From: Ramlibacter tataouinensis
GTDB taxonomy: Bacteria; Pseudomonadota; Gammaproteobacteria; Burkholderiales; Burkholderiaceae_C
NCBI RefSeq assembly: GCF_001580455.1
Contig: NZ_CP010951.1
Span: 4,241,001 to 4,305,000 of the forward strand
Direction of reading: 5' to 3'
DNA: 64,000 nt
A model generated the notes under the pieces. The model was not told the DNA's origin. It did not search any database and was given only the letters and a program-made list of their open reading frames with translations. The translations under genes were made by a program, and so were the position numbers. Below, one piece after another: positions 16,342 through 25,378 of the stretch. How positions within the stretch are numbered: position 1 is the stretch's first letter; every line of letters starts with the position of its first letter.

Positions 16342-18228
16342 TTGGGGGCCGGATTGATCTTTGAGGAACGCCGACAGCGCTGGCTGGTTGCCGCTTCAGT
16401 TTTCCTTGTTGCTGGCATCGTCCTGGCCGCGCTCTATGCGCTGGGCACGCCACGCGTGCCGCTCTTGCCGCTGGTCGCGGCGGCGATGGTCGCCGCCTTC
16501 TGCTCGGGGCCCGGTCCGGCCCTGACGCTGCTGCTGGTGAGCCTGGCGGCCAGCGTGCTCGTCTGGGGGCAATCGTTCGGCGTGCGATGGCCTATCACCA
16601 CGGCACTTGACTGGGCCCTCTTCGCAGTCTTGTTCTTGACGGGGTTTCTCGGTGCGACCTGGTCCGGCAGGGTGTTGCGCGAGGCTCGGCAGCACCAGCA
16701 GCGCCTGGACGTCGCGCTTTCCGTGGCCAGCATGACCTCGTGGGAGTGGGACATTCCCAGGAATCACTTCATCACGACCGCCAACGCGCGAGAAGTCTTC
16801 GGGGCCACTCCGACCACCGTCGAGCAAGCCTGGCAGATGGTGCACCCGGAGGACCTGGAACAGTCCCAGGCCGGACTGCGAAAGGCCCTGCAGCAAGGCA
16901 CGACCTACCGGAACCTGGCTCGCTACATTCACCAGGCCGACGGGGAAGTGCGCTGGATCGAGACGCATGGGCACATCCAGCGCAATGAAAAGGGAGAACC
17001 CGTGCGGATGGCGGGCGTGAGCATGGACGTCACCGAGAGGCAGGTCGCATTGCGCAGCAGCCAGCAAGCCGAGGAGCGGCTGCAGAAGGAAGCCCAGCGC
17101 AAGGATGCCTTCCTCGCCACGCTCGCGCATGAGCTTCGCAATCCGATGGCGCCCATCCGATATGCCGTGGCCATGCTGGGCATGGATTCCACTCCCAGCC
17201 GGCTCGCGCAGGCCAAGGAAATCATCGAGCGGCAGTCGACCCACATCTCGCGCCTGCTGGACGACCTGCTGGACATGAGCCGCATCACGCGCAACGCCAT
17301 CGAGCTCAAGCGCGAAGCCCTCGACCTTCGCGATGTGGTGGAGGAAGCCGCGCGGAACCTGCGGCAGTCGTCCCCCCGGCACCCCGTCGGCGTTTCCCTT
17401 CCGACATCCACTGTGCCCGTGGAGGGCGACGTCACCCGCTTGCAGCAAGTGCTGGGGAACCTGCTGGACAACGCAGCCCGGTACAGCGATCCGGGCGCCG
17501 AGATCTCATTGAGCTTGGGTGTGGAGGACGCCGAGGCCGTACTGCGGGTCCGGGACCGCGGCGTCGGCATATCGCCAGAGCAACAGGCCGAAATCTTCGA
17601 GCTGTTCACGCAACTGCGCCCGGAGCGCGGCCGCGGAGGCCTGGGCATCGGCCTCACGGTGGTCAAGCAACTGGTGGAACTGCACGGCGGCACGGTGGCC
17701 GTGCGCAGCGACGGCCCGGGCCGCGGGAGCGAATTTTCGGTACGGCTGCCACTTTCGAAAGCATCACTTGCCCGCCCCAGCGGTGTCGAGGCTTCGAAGC
17801 TGGTGCACCGACCTGACTCGGCGCGCACCGTCCTGATCGTCGACGACAACGTCGATGCGGCGGAGAGCCTGGCGATGGTCATGCGCGAGATGGGCTACAG
17901 CGTCCGGACCGCGTTCGACGGCGAGGGGGCCCTGCGCGCGTACGACGAAGCAAAGCCCGCGCTGGTCCTGCTGGACATCGGCCTGCCCGACATGTCGGGC
18001 TATGAGGTCGCGCAGACGATGCGCAGGCGCGACGGATTCGTAAGCGCGCTCGTCGCGATCACCGGTTGGGGGCAGGAGAAAGACCGCAGCGAGAGCGCGG
18101 CGGCCGGCTTCGACCTGCATTTGGTCAAGCCGGTGGACCCGTACGAACTGCAGGCCCGGGTCACCGAGCTGATGGACAAGCCTCGGGCTGGCCAGCCCGG
18201 CCCGGGCCGTCAGGCCTCTTCAGGCTGA
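16342..18228 (+). CDS. Membrane hybrid histidine kinase (PAS-HisKA-HATPase-REC)
   Basis: A protein of about 628 residues. The N-terminus has four hydrophobic segments (about 12-100) resembling the DUF4118/KdpD-type membrane module. A PAS/PAC fold follows (about 120-235, ending GVSMDVTERQ), then HisKA with LATLAHELRNPM (H263), HATPase (N box LGNLLDNAARY, G1 RDRGVG, G2 GGLGIGL) and a C-terminal receiver domain with phospho-acceptor Asp in LLDIGLPDMSG (D545). The start is uncertain: TTG at 16342, or TTG at 16354 behind a G-rich ribosome-binding site. It ends 19 bases inside the oppositely oriented MarR gene. No dedicated output regulator is adjacent. Confidence 0.92.
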   Translation: MGAGLIFEERRQRWLVAASVFLVAGIVLAALYALGTPRVPLLPLVAAAMVAAFCSGPGPALTLLLVSLAASVLVWGQSFGVRWPITTALDWALFAVLFLTGFLGATWSGRVLREARQHQQRLDVALSVASMTSWEWDIPRNHFITTANAREVFGATPTTVEQAWQMVHPEDLEQSQAGLRKALQQGTTYRNLARYIHQADGEVRWIETHGHIQRNEKGEPVRMAGVSMDVTERQVALRSSQQAEERLQKEAQRKDAFLATLAHELRNPMAPIRYAVAMLGMDSTPSRLAQAKEIIERQSTHISRLLDDLLDMSRITRNAIELKREALDLRDVVEEAARNLRQSSPRHPVGVSLPTSTVPVEGDVTRLQQVLGNLLDNAARYSDPGAEISLSLGVEDAEAVLRVRDRGVGISPEQQAEIFELFTQLRPERGRGGLGIGLTVVKQLVELHGGTVAVRSDGPGRGSEFSVRLPLSKASLARPSGVEASKLVHRPDSARTVLIVDDNVDAAESLAMVMREMGYSVRTAFDGEGALRAYDEAKPALVLLDIGLPDMSGYEVAQTMRRRDGFVSALVAITGWGQEKDRSESAAAGFDLHLVKPVDPYELQARVTELMDKPRAGQPGPGRQASSG

Positions 18229-18728
18229 CCCAGCGGCGTGCGCGAAGCCTCCCGGTCCGCGCGCACCAGCCGGATCACGACCTCCAGGTCTTCATCGAGC
18301 CGCGAAAGCGTCCTGGCGTCGAGCTGCGCGATGATCTCCGGCAGCACGCCGATGAAGGGAGCCGGCGCCTTCTTGAGCACGCGCAGGCCGCGCGGGGTGA
18401 TCCGCAGTTCGACCGAGCGGCGGTCGCCCTGGGCGCGCTCGGCCGTCACGAGTTGCTGTTCGATGAGCGGCTTGAGCAGGTTGCTGGCCGTCGACTGGCG
18501 GATGTCCAGCTCGCGGGCGAGGGCGTTGACGCCTATGCCCGGCTGGTCGCGCAGCACGCTCAGCGCCCACACCTGGGCGCCGGCCACGCCGGTCTTGCGC
18601 TCCAGGTCGCGGAAGTGCGCCTTGATCGTGTTGAAGATCAGGCGGAACTTGCGAAGGACCTGCACGGCATGTTCTTCGCGCGTGCGCTGCCTGTCGGGCT
18701 TTTGGGTGGGACGTTTGGCGGCCGGCAT
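18210..18728 (-). CDS. MarR-family transcriptional regulator
   Basis: A protein of 172 residues. The central winged helix shows LSVLRDQPGIGVNALARELDIRQSTASNLLKPLIEQQLVTAERAQGDRRS-type MarR features (helix-turn-helix about 65-90, wing with DRRS). The basic N-terminal tail (AKRPTQKPDRQRTREEH) is longer than usual. The ATG at 18728 lies 20 bases downstream of the trehalose synthase stop on the same strand, so the two probably share a transcript. The 3' end overlaps the convergent kinase gene by 19 bases. The ligand is unknown. Confidence 0.9.
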   Translation of the reverse strand: MPAAKRPTQKPDRQRTREEHAVQVLRKFRLIFNTIKAHFRDLERKTGVAGAQVWALSVLRDQPGIGVNALARELDIRQSTASNLLKPLIEQQLVTAERAQGDRRSVELRITPRGLRVLKKAPAPFIGVLPEIIAQLDARTLSRLDEDLEVVIRLVRADREASRTPLGQPEEA

Positions 18729-18748
18729 GTTCGAATCGTGATCGGCGC

Positions 18749-20974
18749 TCAGAGGGCGCTGTGCCGTTCGACGCGCTCCTCGATGCGCCGCCGCAGCCGC
18801 CAGCGCGCGGCGTCGGTGAGCATGCGCCCCGCCCAGCGGTAGACGTTGAACTCGCGCACGGTGGTGCGCAGGCTGGCCATGCGCTCGCGCTGTTCGGCGG
18901 CCGGCATCTCCAGCGCGCGCTGCAGCGCGTCGGCCGTCTCTTCCACGTGATACGGATTCACGATGAGCGCCTCGGGCATTTCGCGCGCCGCGCCCGCGAA
19001 GCGGCTCAGGACCAGCACGCCCTGCTCGTCGTCGCGCGCCGCGACGAACTCCTTGCAAACGAGGTTCATGCCGTCGTGCAGGCTGGTGACCATGCAGATG
19101 TTCGCCGCGCGGTACAACTCGTTGACCTGTTCCGGCCCGTGGTGCGAGGCGAGCAGGCGCACCACCGGCCGCCCCGTCGCACCGAACCGTTCATTGATGC
19201 GTTGTGCGACCCGATGGATGCGTTCCTGGAACTCGCGGTACTCGTCGAGCTGTCCCCGGGTCGGCGCTGCCACCTGGACGAAGGTGAAGCGGCCCAGCCA
19301 CTGCGGGTGCTTCTCCAGCAGGCGCTCGACGGCGTGCATCCGCTCCAGGATGCCCTTGGTGTAGTCGAAGCGGTCGACGCCGACGGCGAGCTTGTGGCCT
19401 TCGGGCAGCCCCAGGTGCTGGAACACGCGGCGCCGGCATTCGTCCACCGGCGGCCAGTGCGAACCGGACTCGCCTTCGGGCCATGCGATCGAGATCGGAT
19501 AGCTCTCGATCAGCGTTTCCGCGCCACCGTAGGCGATCGTCGAATGCTCATGCTCGATGCGGGCTTCGAGATAGCGGTCCACCGTCTCGATGAAGTTCTT
19601 GCAGTGGAAGCGCGTGTGGAAGCCGAGGATCGTGCTACCCAGCATCCCCTGCAGGATCTCGCGACGCCATGGGCAGATGCCGAAGGATTCCGGGTTCGGC
19701 CAGGGGATGTGCCAGAAGGTCAGGATGGTCGCGCGCGGCAGCCGCTCGCGCAGCATCGCCGGCACCAGCGCGAAGTGGTAGTCCTGCACCAGCACGATCG
19801 GGTCGTCGCTGCGCGCTTCCTGCACGACCGCGTCCGCAAAGCGGCGGTTGACTTCACGATAGTGCTGCCAGTCGGCTTCGCGGAACACGGGCCGCACATG
19901 CGCGACGTGGCACAGCGGCCAGAGACCTTCATTCGCGAAGCCGTAGTAGTAGCCTTGCTCCTCCGCCGGATTGAGCCAGATGCGCCGCAGGTGGTAGGCG
20001 GGGTCGTCCGGCGGCAGGCGCACGTGGTCGTCGCGGTCCACCGTCTCGCGGTCGGCGCTGCCGCTGCCGTGCGCCACCCAGGTGCCCGAACAGGCGCGCA
20101 TCACCGGCTCGATGGCGGTGACGAGTCCGCTGGCAGGCCGCTGGACCTCGATGCGGCCATCGACACGCTGGTGAATGTAGGGCTCGCGGTTGGACACCAC
20201 GATGACCTGGTCACCCGAGAGCTGGGAGCGCAGCAGCGCCTGCAGGCGCTCGGCGCCCCACTCGGTCTCGGGCCCGTGCGCGCGGCGGTACTCGTCCTGC
20301 AAGTCGCGCAGGCGCGAGCGCAGGTCCGCCGCAATCGGCGCGAGCTCGGGCAGCGGCGGCCCGAGCGGCCGCAGCAGCCCTTCGCCGCGAAGCAGGGCAC
20401 GCGTGCCGGACACCCATCCCCGCAAGCTCAGTTGCGCCACGGCCATGGTGACGAGCGCGATCACGCCGCCCATGCCGGCGATCAGCAGGATGAGGTAGCG
20501 CCGCGTGTCCTGGCTGCGCCGCTCGATGAAACTCAGGTCGTGGATGAGCACCAGGTCCCCGATCGGCCCCGCCTCGCTCGTGACCGGATGCCGGCCCACC
20601 TGCACCGTGCCGCCGCCGACGCGGCGCGTCGGGTCCGGCTGCGAGGCGATCTCCTTCGTGCTCTCGCAATCGAGCTCCTTGGGAAAGCTCTGGCTGGCAT
20701 TGATCAGGTGGTTGTCGACCGAGCACAGGCCGATCGCGACCAGCCGTTCGTCCTGCGCAGCCCGATCGAAGAGTGCACGCAGCTTTCGTCCTTTGGGATC
20801 GGGCGTGGCGTCGACCACCGATTCCGCCAGGGCGGTGGCCAGCAGGCTGCCGCGCATGGCCAGGTCGCGCGCGAACCAGCGAAGCGTGAGGCGGTCCATC
20901 AGAGGCACCGCCAGCCAGGCGGCCACGCCGAGCACGATGAGCAGGGGGAGCAGGAACCGCAGCTGCAGTCGCAT
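18749..20974 (-). CDS. otsA: Trehalose-6-phosphate synthase (GT20) fused to a membrane sensor-like N-terminus
   Basis: A protein of 741 residues, whereas OtsA is usually about 450-480. Residues 1-250 contain TM1 (about 7-27), an extracytoplasmic region (about 28-155) with two Cys, TM2 (about 160-181) and a HAMP-like linker. The GT20 domain begins near 255 with VIVVSNREPY and continues with WVAHGSGSAD, VLVQDYHFALVP, FWHIPWPNPE, GVDRFDYTKG and SLHDGMNLVCKEFVAA. It transfers glucose from a nucleotide sugar to glucose-6-phosphate. The architecture suggests a membrane-anchored synthase whose activity could respond to an external cue. No trehalose-phosphatase (otsB) gene is seen nearby. Confidence 0.92.
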   Translation of the reverse strand: MRLQLRFLLPLLIVLGVAAWLAVPLMDRLTLRWFARDLAMRGSLLATALAESVVDATPDPKGRKLRALFDRAAQDERLVAIGLCSVDNHLINASQSFPKELDCESTKEIASQPDPTRRVGGGTVQVGRHPVTSEAGPIGDLVLIHDLSFIERRSQDTRRYLILLIAGMGGVIALVTMAVAQLSLRGWVSGTRALLRGEGLLRPLGPPLPELAPIAADLRSRLRDLQDEYRRAHGPETEWGAERLQALLRSQLSGDQVIVVSNREPYIHQRVDGRIEVQRPASGLVTAIEPVMRACSGTWVAHGSGSADRETVDRDDHVRLPPDDPAYHLRRIWLNPAEEQGYYYGFANEGLWPLCHVAHVRPVFREADWQHYREVNRRFADAVVQEARSDDPIVLVQDYHFALVPAMLRERLPRATILTFWHIPWPNPESFGICPWRREILQGMLGSTILGFHTRFHCKNFIETVDRYLEARIEHEHSTIAYGGAETLIESYPISIAWPEGESGSHWPPVDECRRRVFQHLGLPEGHKLAVGVDRFDYTKGILERMHAVERLLEKHPQWLGRFTFVQVAAPTRGQLDEYREFQERIHRVAQRINERFGATGRPVVRLLASHHGPEQVNELYRAANICMVTSLHDGMNLVCKEFVAARDDEQGVLVLSRFAGAAREMPEALIVNPYHVEETADALQRALEMPAAEQRERMASLRTTVREFNVYRWAGRMLTDAARWRLRRRIEERVERHSAL

Positions 20975-21080
20975 CAGCTACGAGGCCCGAAACAGGATGC
21001 GCCTTCGAAGGCGCGCGAACCGAAGGTCCCGGTCGAATGGGACGTCCCGGCAACAGGAGTATTCGCAACTGCTATGGCGA

Positions 21081-21110
21081 TGCCTCTTCTTCTCGAAACG
21101 AGAAAAGGCA
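21081..21110. promoter_or_regulatory. Hairpin in the region upstream of the trehalose synthase gene
   Basis: TTCTCG-AAA-CGAGAA (21090-21104) is a perfect 6-bp inverted repeat, extended outward by TGCCT/AGGCA with a small bulge. It lies in the 268-base gene-free interval 20975-21242 upstream of otsA (minus strand). It could be a 5' leader hairpin, an operator or a processing site. No T tract follows on either side, so a terminator role is not favoured. Nothing else clear was seen in this interval. Confidence 0.4.
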
Positions 21111-21242
21111 TTCTAGGAGCAATTACATTGGTACAAATTCAAATCGAAAGTGAACGTCCACGCGAGAGGGAGTTAACCAAGGCATGGGCCAGCAGCCGGG
21201 GTTTAGCTCAAGCGTGTACCCGGGCCGTCCGGACCCGAGGCC

Positions 21243-22208
21243 TCAGGACACGCGCTGCAACAGATGGCGGGGCCGCCCCGCCACAAAGCCCTCGATGTTG
21301 TCCATCAGCTGATCCGCCAGAGCCTGCTGCGCCTCGTCGGAGGCCCAGGCGACATGCGGAGTCAGGATCACGTTGTGCCGGCCCGCCGCGCGCAGCAGCA
21401 CGTTGTCCGGCTCGGGCGGCTCGCTGGTCACCACGTCGAAACCGGCGCCGCTGATCTGGCCGGCGTCCAGGGCTTGCACCAGCGCAGCTTCATCGACCAG
21501 GCCGCCGCGGGCGGTGTTCACGATCAGGGGCCGCCGCTTCATGGCCTCGAACTCGGGCCGGGCGATCATGCCGCGTGTGGCAGCGGTGAGCGGCGCGTGC
21601 AGGGTGATGATGTCGCTGGTCGCCAGCATCTCCTGCCACGGCGTGTAGAGCGACCCCATGCCGCTCACGCCCTTGTGCGCGGCGAAGAGCGGCACCATCC
21701 GGAATGCGCGCGCGATCTCGGCCACGCGCTGCCCCAGCACGCCGTCGCCGATGATGCCCAGGCGGGCACCCGCCAGGTCATGGATCGCATGGTCGAAGAA
21801 GCAGAACTGGCCGGCTTCCTGCCAGCGGCCGCGCAGCACGTCGTCCCGATAGGCCACCAGGTTGCGCCGCAGCGCGAGCATCAGCGCGAAGGTGTGCTCG
21901 GGCACGGTGTTCACCGCATAGCCGCGGATGTTCGATACGGCCACGCCGTGGTCTGCGCACCAGGCCTTGTCGACGCAGTCGGTGCCGGTGGCGGCTACCG
22001 CGATGAGGCGCAGCCGGGGCAGCTGCTCCAGCATCGCGGCCGTCAGCGGCACCTTGTTGGTGATGGCGATGGTGGCGCCGTCCAGCCGGCGCACCACTTC
22101 CTCGGGTGCGGTGCGCTGGTGTTCGACCAGCTCGTGCTCGAAGCCGGGCCGGCGCAGGCGGACCTGCGGTGCGATGGTGGATCGATCCAGGAAGACGATT
22201 CTTTGCAT
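21243..22208 (-). CDS. D-2-hydroxyacid dehydrogenase (glycerate dehydrogenase/hydroxypyruvate reductase type)
   Basis: A protein of 321 residues of the D-2-hydroxyacid dehydrogenase family. It has the nucleotide loop GIIGDGVLG (about 151-159) and the catalytic Arg (VNTARGG), Glu (TSEPPEPDN) and His (LTPHVAWAS). The PEPDN variant and VAATGTDCVD segment fit the glycerate dehydrogenase (HprA) branch. The ATG at 22208 sits within a 13-bp tandem duplication. It is the last gene of the transketolase operon, 14 bases after the full-length transketolase stop. Hydroxypyruvate is both a transketolase donor and this family's substrate, which fits the context; the true substrate is inferred. Confidence 0.88.
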   Translation of the reverse strand: MQRIVFLDRSTIAPQVRLRRPGFEHELVEHQRTAPEEVVRRLDGATIAITNKVPLTAAMLEQLPRLRLIAVAATGTDCVDKAWCADHGVAVSNIRGYAVNTVPEHTFALMLALRRNLVAYRDDVLRGRWQEAGQFCFFDHAIHDLAGARLGIIGDGVLGQRVAEIARAFRMVPLFAAHKGVSGMGSLYTPWQEMLATSDIITLHAPLTAATRGMIARPEFEAMKRRPLIVNTARGGLVDEAALVQALDAGQISGAGFDVVTSEPPEPDNVLLRAAGRHNVILTPHVAWASDEAQQALADQLMDNIEGFVAGRPRHLLQRVS

Positions 22209-22226
22209 GTCAGCTTTGCATGTCAG
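22201..22226. repeat. 13-bp perfect tandem duplication across the tkt/hydroxyacid dehydrogenase junction
   Basis: CTTTGCATGTCAG occurs twice in tandem (22201-22213 and 22214-22226). On the minus strand each copy contains TGA-C-ATG. The first copy read supplies the transketolase stop, and the second supplies the dehydrogenase start. The extra ATG in the first copy read opens a three-codon frame (Met-Gln-Ser-stop). Confidence 0.9.
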
Positions 22227-24214
22227 GATTGGGAGGAAAGGCAACGTTTGGCCTCGGCTGCGATGGCCGCCGGCGTGATGCCGAATTTTTCGTAGAGGGC
22301 GTCGGCTGGACCGGAAGCACCGAAGCCCGTCATGCCGACGAAACCGCCGCGCTCGCCGAGGTAGCGGTCCCAGCCGAAGCGCAGGGCGGCCTCGACGGCC
22401 ACGCGCGCGCCGCCCGGCGGCAGGATGCTGGCGCGGTAGGCGGCGTCCTGCGCATCGAACAGTTCCCAGGAGGGCATGGATGCGACCGCGGTGGGGATGC
22501 CCTCGGCCTGCAGCAGCGCGCGCGCCTGCAAGGCCAAGATCACCTCCGAACCCGTCGCGATCAGCGTGACGGCGCGGGGCCCGCCGGCCGCATCGGCCAG
22601 CAGGTAGGCGCCGCGCCGCGAGAGGTTGTCGCCGGCATGGGCGGCGCGCACCAGCGGCAGCGCCTGCCGGGCGAAGACCAGCGTCACCGGCCCGCTGCGA
22701 TGCTCCAGCGCGATCTCCCAGCATTCTGCGGCTTCCACCGCATCGGCCGGGCGCAGCACCAGCATGTTGGGCATGGCGCGCAACGAAGCGAGGATCTCCA
22801 CCGGCTGGTGGGTCGGCCCGTTCTTGCCCAGGCCGATGGAGTCGTGGCTGAACACGAACTTCACCGGCAGTCCCATCAGCGCGGCCATGCGCATCGCGGG
22901 ACGCTCGTAGTCGGAGAAGGCCAGGTACGTCAGGCTCAGGGGAATGATGCCGCCGTGCGCCGCCATGCCGTTGGCCAGCGATCCCATGACGTGCTCGCGC
23001 ACGCCGCAATGGACATAGGCGCCGCTGCGGTCGTCGGAGCTGAAGGCCTTCAGGCGTCGTTTGTGGCTCATGGGCGCCTCGAGGTCGGCGCAGGCGACCA
23101 TGCGCTCGGGCAGCACTTCGCTGAGCATGTCATTGATCTCTGCGGAGATCGTGATGCCGCTGGGCAGCGTTTCCGCCGCCAGCGCCCGCCGCTTGTATTC
23201 AGCCAGCACCTCGCGCCAGCCGGCCGGCAGTCTGCCTTCGAGCACACGCTGGAACTCGGCCCGCTGGGAAGGGGGCAGGGCGGCGAAACGCTGTTGCCAG
23301 GCGTCGTAGTCGCCCTGGCTGCGGCGGCCCGCATCGCGCCAGGCACCCAGCACCGGCGCGGGCACTTCGAAAGGCGGATGCGGCCAGTCCAGCGCGCGCC
23401 GGGCTGCGTCGGCGTCCTCGGGATGAAGGCGTCCGCTGTGGCCGCCGCGCAGTCCCTGCAGGCGCTCGATGCCGCGCGCGATGACGGTGCGGCAGGCGAT
23501 CATCGAGGGACGCGTGTCCCAGCGCGCGGCCGTGATGGCCTGCGAGACGGCCTCGATATCGTGGCCGTCCACCTCGATCACATGCCAGCCGGCCACGCGG
23601 AAGCGCTCGGCCACGTCCTCGCTGATCGACAGCTCGGTGCTGCCGTCGTCGGTGATGCGGTTGTCGTCCCAGAACAGGATCAGCTTGGACAGGCGCAGGT
23701 GCCCCGCCAGCGAGATCATTTCCTGGCCGACACCCTCCTGCAGGCAGCCGTCGCCGACGAAGGCATAGGTGTAGTGGTCGACCAGTTCGGCGCCGAAGCG
23801 GGCGTTGAGGTAGGCCTCGGCCACGGCCATGCCGAGCGCATTGGCGATGCCCTGGCCGAGCGGGCCGGTGGTCACCTCGATGCCGCTGGCCGGGTCGAAT
23901 TCGGGATGGCCTTCGCAGCGCGAGCCGAGCTCGCGGAAGCGCCGGATCTCGTCGATCGGGATCCGTTCGTAGCCGGTGAGGTACAGCAGCGAGTACAGCA
24001 GCATGGAGCCGTGACCGTTGGAGAGCACGAAGCGGTCGCGGTCCGGCCAGGTGGGATCGGCGGGATTGAACTTCAGGTGCTGCGTGAACAGCGCAGTCGC
24101 GATTTCAGCCATCCCCAACGGCACGCCCTGATGACCCTCCTTGGCTTGCACGATGGCATCGATGGACAGGAAGCGAATGGCGTTGGCGAGAGGGGAGAGA
24201 TCGGGGATAGACAT
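22223..24214 (-). CDS. tkt: Transketolase, full length
   Basis: A protein of 663 residues with all three transketolase domains. The N-terminal thiamine-pyrophosphate region shows LSNGHGSMLLYSLL and FVGDGCLQEGV. The Pyr domain shows VHCGVREHVMGSLANG with the catalytic Glu and TYLAFSDYERPAMR. The C-terminal domain starts near PRAVTLIATGSE. It transfers two-carbon ketol units between sugars (donors include hydroxypyruvate). It lies downstream of a separate two-gene transketolase in the same operon, separated by a palindromic repeat. This suggests specialised catabolism rather than the housekeeping pentose pathway. Confidence 0.95.
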   Translation of the reverse strand: MSIPDLSPLANAIRFLSIDAIVQAKEGHQGVPLGMAEIATALFTQHLKFNPADPTWPDRDRFVLSNGHGSMLLYSLLYLTGYERIPIDEIRRFRELGSRCEGHPEFDPASGIEVTTGPLGQGIANALGMAVAEAYLNARFGAELVDHYTYAFVGDGCLQEGVGQEMISLAGHLRLSKLILFWDDNRITDDGSTELSISEDVAERFRVAGWHVIEVDGHDIEAVSQAITAARWDTRPSMIACRTVIARGIERLQGLRGGHSGRLHPEDADAARRALDWPHPPFEVPAPVLGAWRDAGRRSQGDYDAWQQRFAALPPSQRAEFQRVLEGRLPAGWREVLAEYKRRALAAETLPSGITISAEINDMLSEVLPERMVACADLEAPMSHKRRLKAFSSDDRSGAYVHCGVREHVMGSLANGMAAHGGIIPLSLTYLAFSDYERPAMRMAALMGLPVKFVFSHDSIGLGKNGPTHQPVEILASLRAMPNMLVLRPADAVEAAECWEIALEHRSGPVTLVFARQALPLVRAAHAGDNLSRRGAYLLADAAGGPRAVTLIATGSEVILALQARALLQAEGIPTAVASMPSWELFDAQDAAYRASILPPGGARVAVEAALRFGWDRYLGERGGFVGMTGFGASGPADALYEKFGITPAAIAAEAKRCLSSQS

Positions 24215-24277
24215 GGCAAAGGAGTTCCTGCTGTCCAGGCGTGAAGGCGTGGTGGCTTGGCGATGAAGAGGTTTTTT

Positions 24278-24366
24278 CTCCCTCTCCCCTCTGGGGAGAG
24301 GGTGGGGGTGAGGGGCAAGCGGCCGCAGCCCTCACCCCCGCCCTCTCCCGCATGCGGGAGAGGGAG
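24278..24366. repeat. Large palindromic intergenic repeat, copy 2
   Basis: A near-symmetrical element, CTCCCTCTCCC on the left and GGGAGAGGGAG on the right, with inner arms GGTGGGGGTGAGGG / CCCTCACCCCCGCC. It ends about ten bases from the stop of the transketolase C-terminal subunit gene, in the gap before the full-length transketolase gene. It is related to the elements at 7235 and 28086. Confidence 0.88.
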
Positions 24367-24376
24367 CTTTCAGGCT

Positions 24377-25378
24377 CTAGTCGAGCCAGCCCTTGACGGA
24401 GGAAGTGATGGCCGCAGAGGAAATGCCGTAGCGGTCATGCAAGGTGGGCAGGGCGCCCGCGTCCAGGAAGGCGTCGGGCAGCGCGATGCGCCGGAAGCGC
24501 GGGGCCACGCCCTCGGACAGCAAGGCGGTGGCCACGGCTTCGCCGAGCCCGCCGATCTCGGAGTGGTTCTCGGCCACCACCACCAGCCGGCCCTCGCGCC
24601 GGGCCTCGCGCACGATGGTCTGGGTGTCGAGCGGCTTGAGCGTCGGCACGTGCAGGACGGCGGCACCCACGCCGATCTCGTCCAGCGACTTGGCCACTTC
24701 GAGCGCGCGCATGGTCAGGATGCCCGAGGAGATCAGCAGCACGTCCTTGCCGTCGCGCAGCAGCTTGGCCTTGCCCAGCTCGAACTGGTAGTCGTATTCG
24801 TCCAGCACCAGCGGCACCTGGCCACGCAGCAGCCGCATGTAGACCGGCCCCTGGTGCGCGGCGATGGCCGGGACCGCCTGCTCGATCTCGAGCGCGTCGC
24901 ACGGGTCGATCACCATCATGTTGGGAATGGAGCGCATCAGGGCGAGGTCCTCGCAGGCCTGGTGGCTGGGGCCATAGCCGGTGGTGAGCCCCGGCAGGGC
25001 GCAGCACAGCTTGACGTTGAGGTTCTCCTCCGCGATCACCTGGTGCACGAAGTCGAAGGCGCGGCGCGTGCCGAAGACGGCGTAGGTGGTGGCGAAGGGC
25101 ACGAAGCCCTCCTTGGCCATGCCCCCGGCGGCAGCCACCAGGACCTGCTCGGCCATGCCCATCTGGAAGAAGCGGTCGGGGTAGGCCTGCGCGAACAGGT
25201 GCAGGTCGGTGTACTTCGCCAGGTCGGCGGTCATGCCGACGATGTCCGGCCGCGCAGCAGCCAGGTCGACCAGCGCCTTGCCGAAGGGCGCGGCCTTGAC
25301 GCGCTGGCCTTCGGAAGCAATGGAGGCGATCATCGCGGAGGTGGTCAGCCGCGGTTTCTTTTCAGTGGTGGCGCTCAC
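24377..25378 (-). CDS. Transketolase-like C-terminal subunit (split transketolase)
   Basis: A protein of 333 residues corresponding to the Pyr and C-terminal domains of transketolase (FFQMGMAEQVLVAAAGGMAKEG containing the catalytic Glu; FATTYAVFGTRRAFDFV; VLLISSGILTMRALEVAKSL). The GTG start overlaps the N-subunit stop (GTGA), so the two are made together as a heterodimer. Split transketolases are known for special substrates such as apulose-4-phosphate and sulfosugar intermediates. Here the substrate is unknown, and the neighbouring TRAP genes point to an imported organic acid or sugar derivative. Confidence 0.92.
   Translation of the reverse strand: MSATTEKKPRLTTSAMIASIASEGQRVKAAPFGKALVDLAAARPDIVGMTADLAKYTDLHLFAQAYPDRFFQMGMAEQVLVAAAGGMAKEGFVPFATTYAVFGTRRAFDFVHQVIAEENLNVKLCCALPGLTTGYGPSHQACEDLALMRSIPNMMVIDPCDALEIEQAVPAIAAHQGPVYMRLLRGQVPLVLDEYDYQFELGKAKLLRDGKDVLLISSGILTMRALEVAKSLDEIGVGAAVLHVPTLKPLDTQTIVREARREGRLVVVAENHSEIGGLGEAVATALLSEGVAPRFRRIALPDAFLDAGALPTLHDRYGISSAAITSSVKGWLD

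Noticed and set aside
18761..21454. 897-codon open frame antisense to the trehalose synthase
   Set aside because: Low-complexity Ala/Arg/His-rich translation opposite a clear GT20 gene; a GC-driven artefact.
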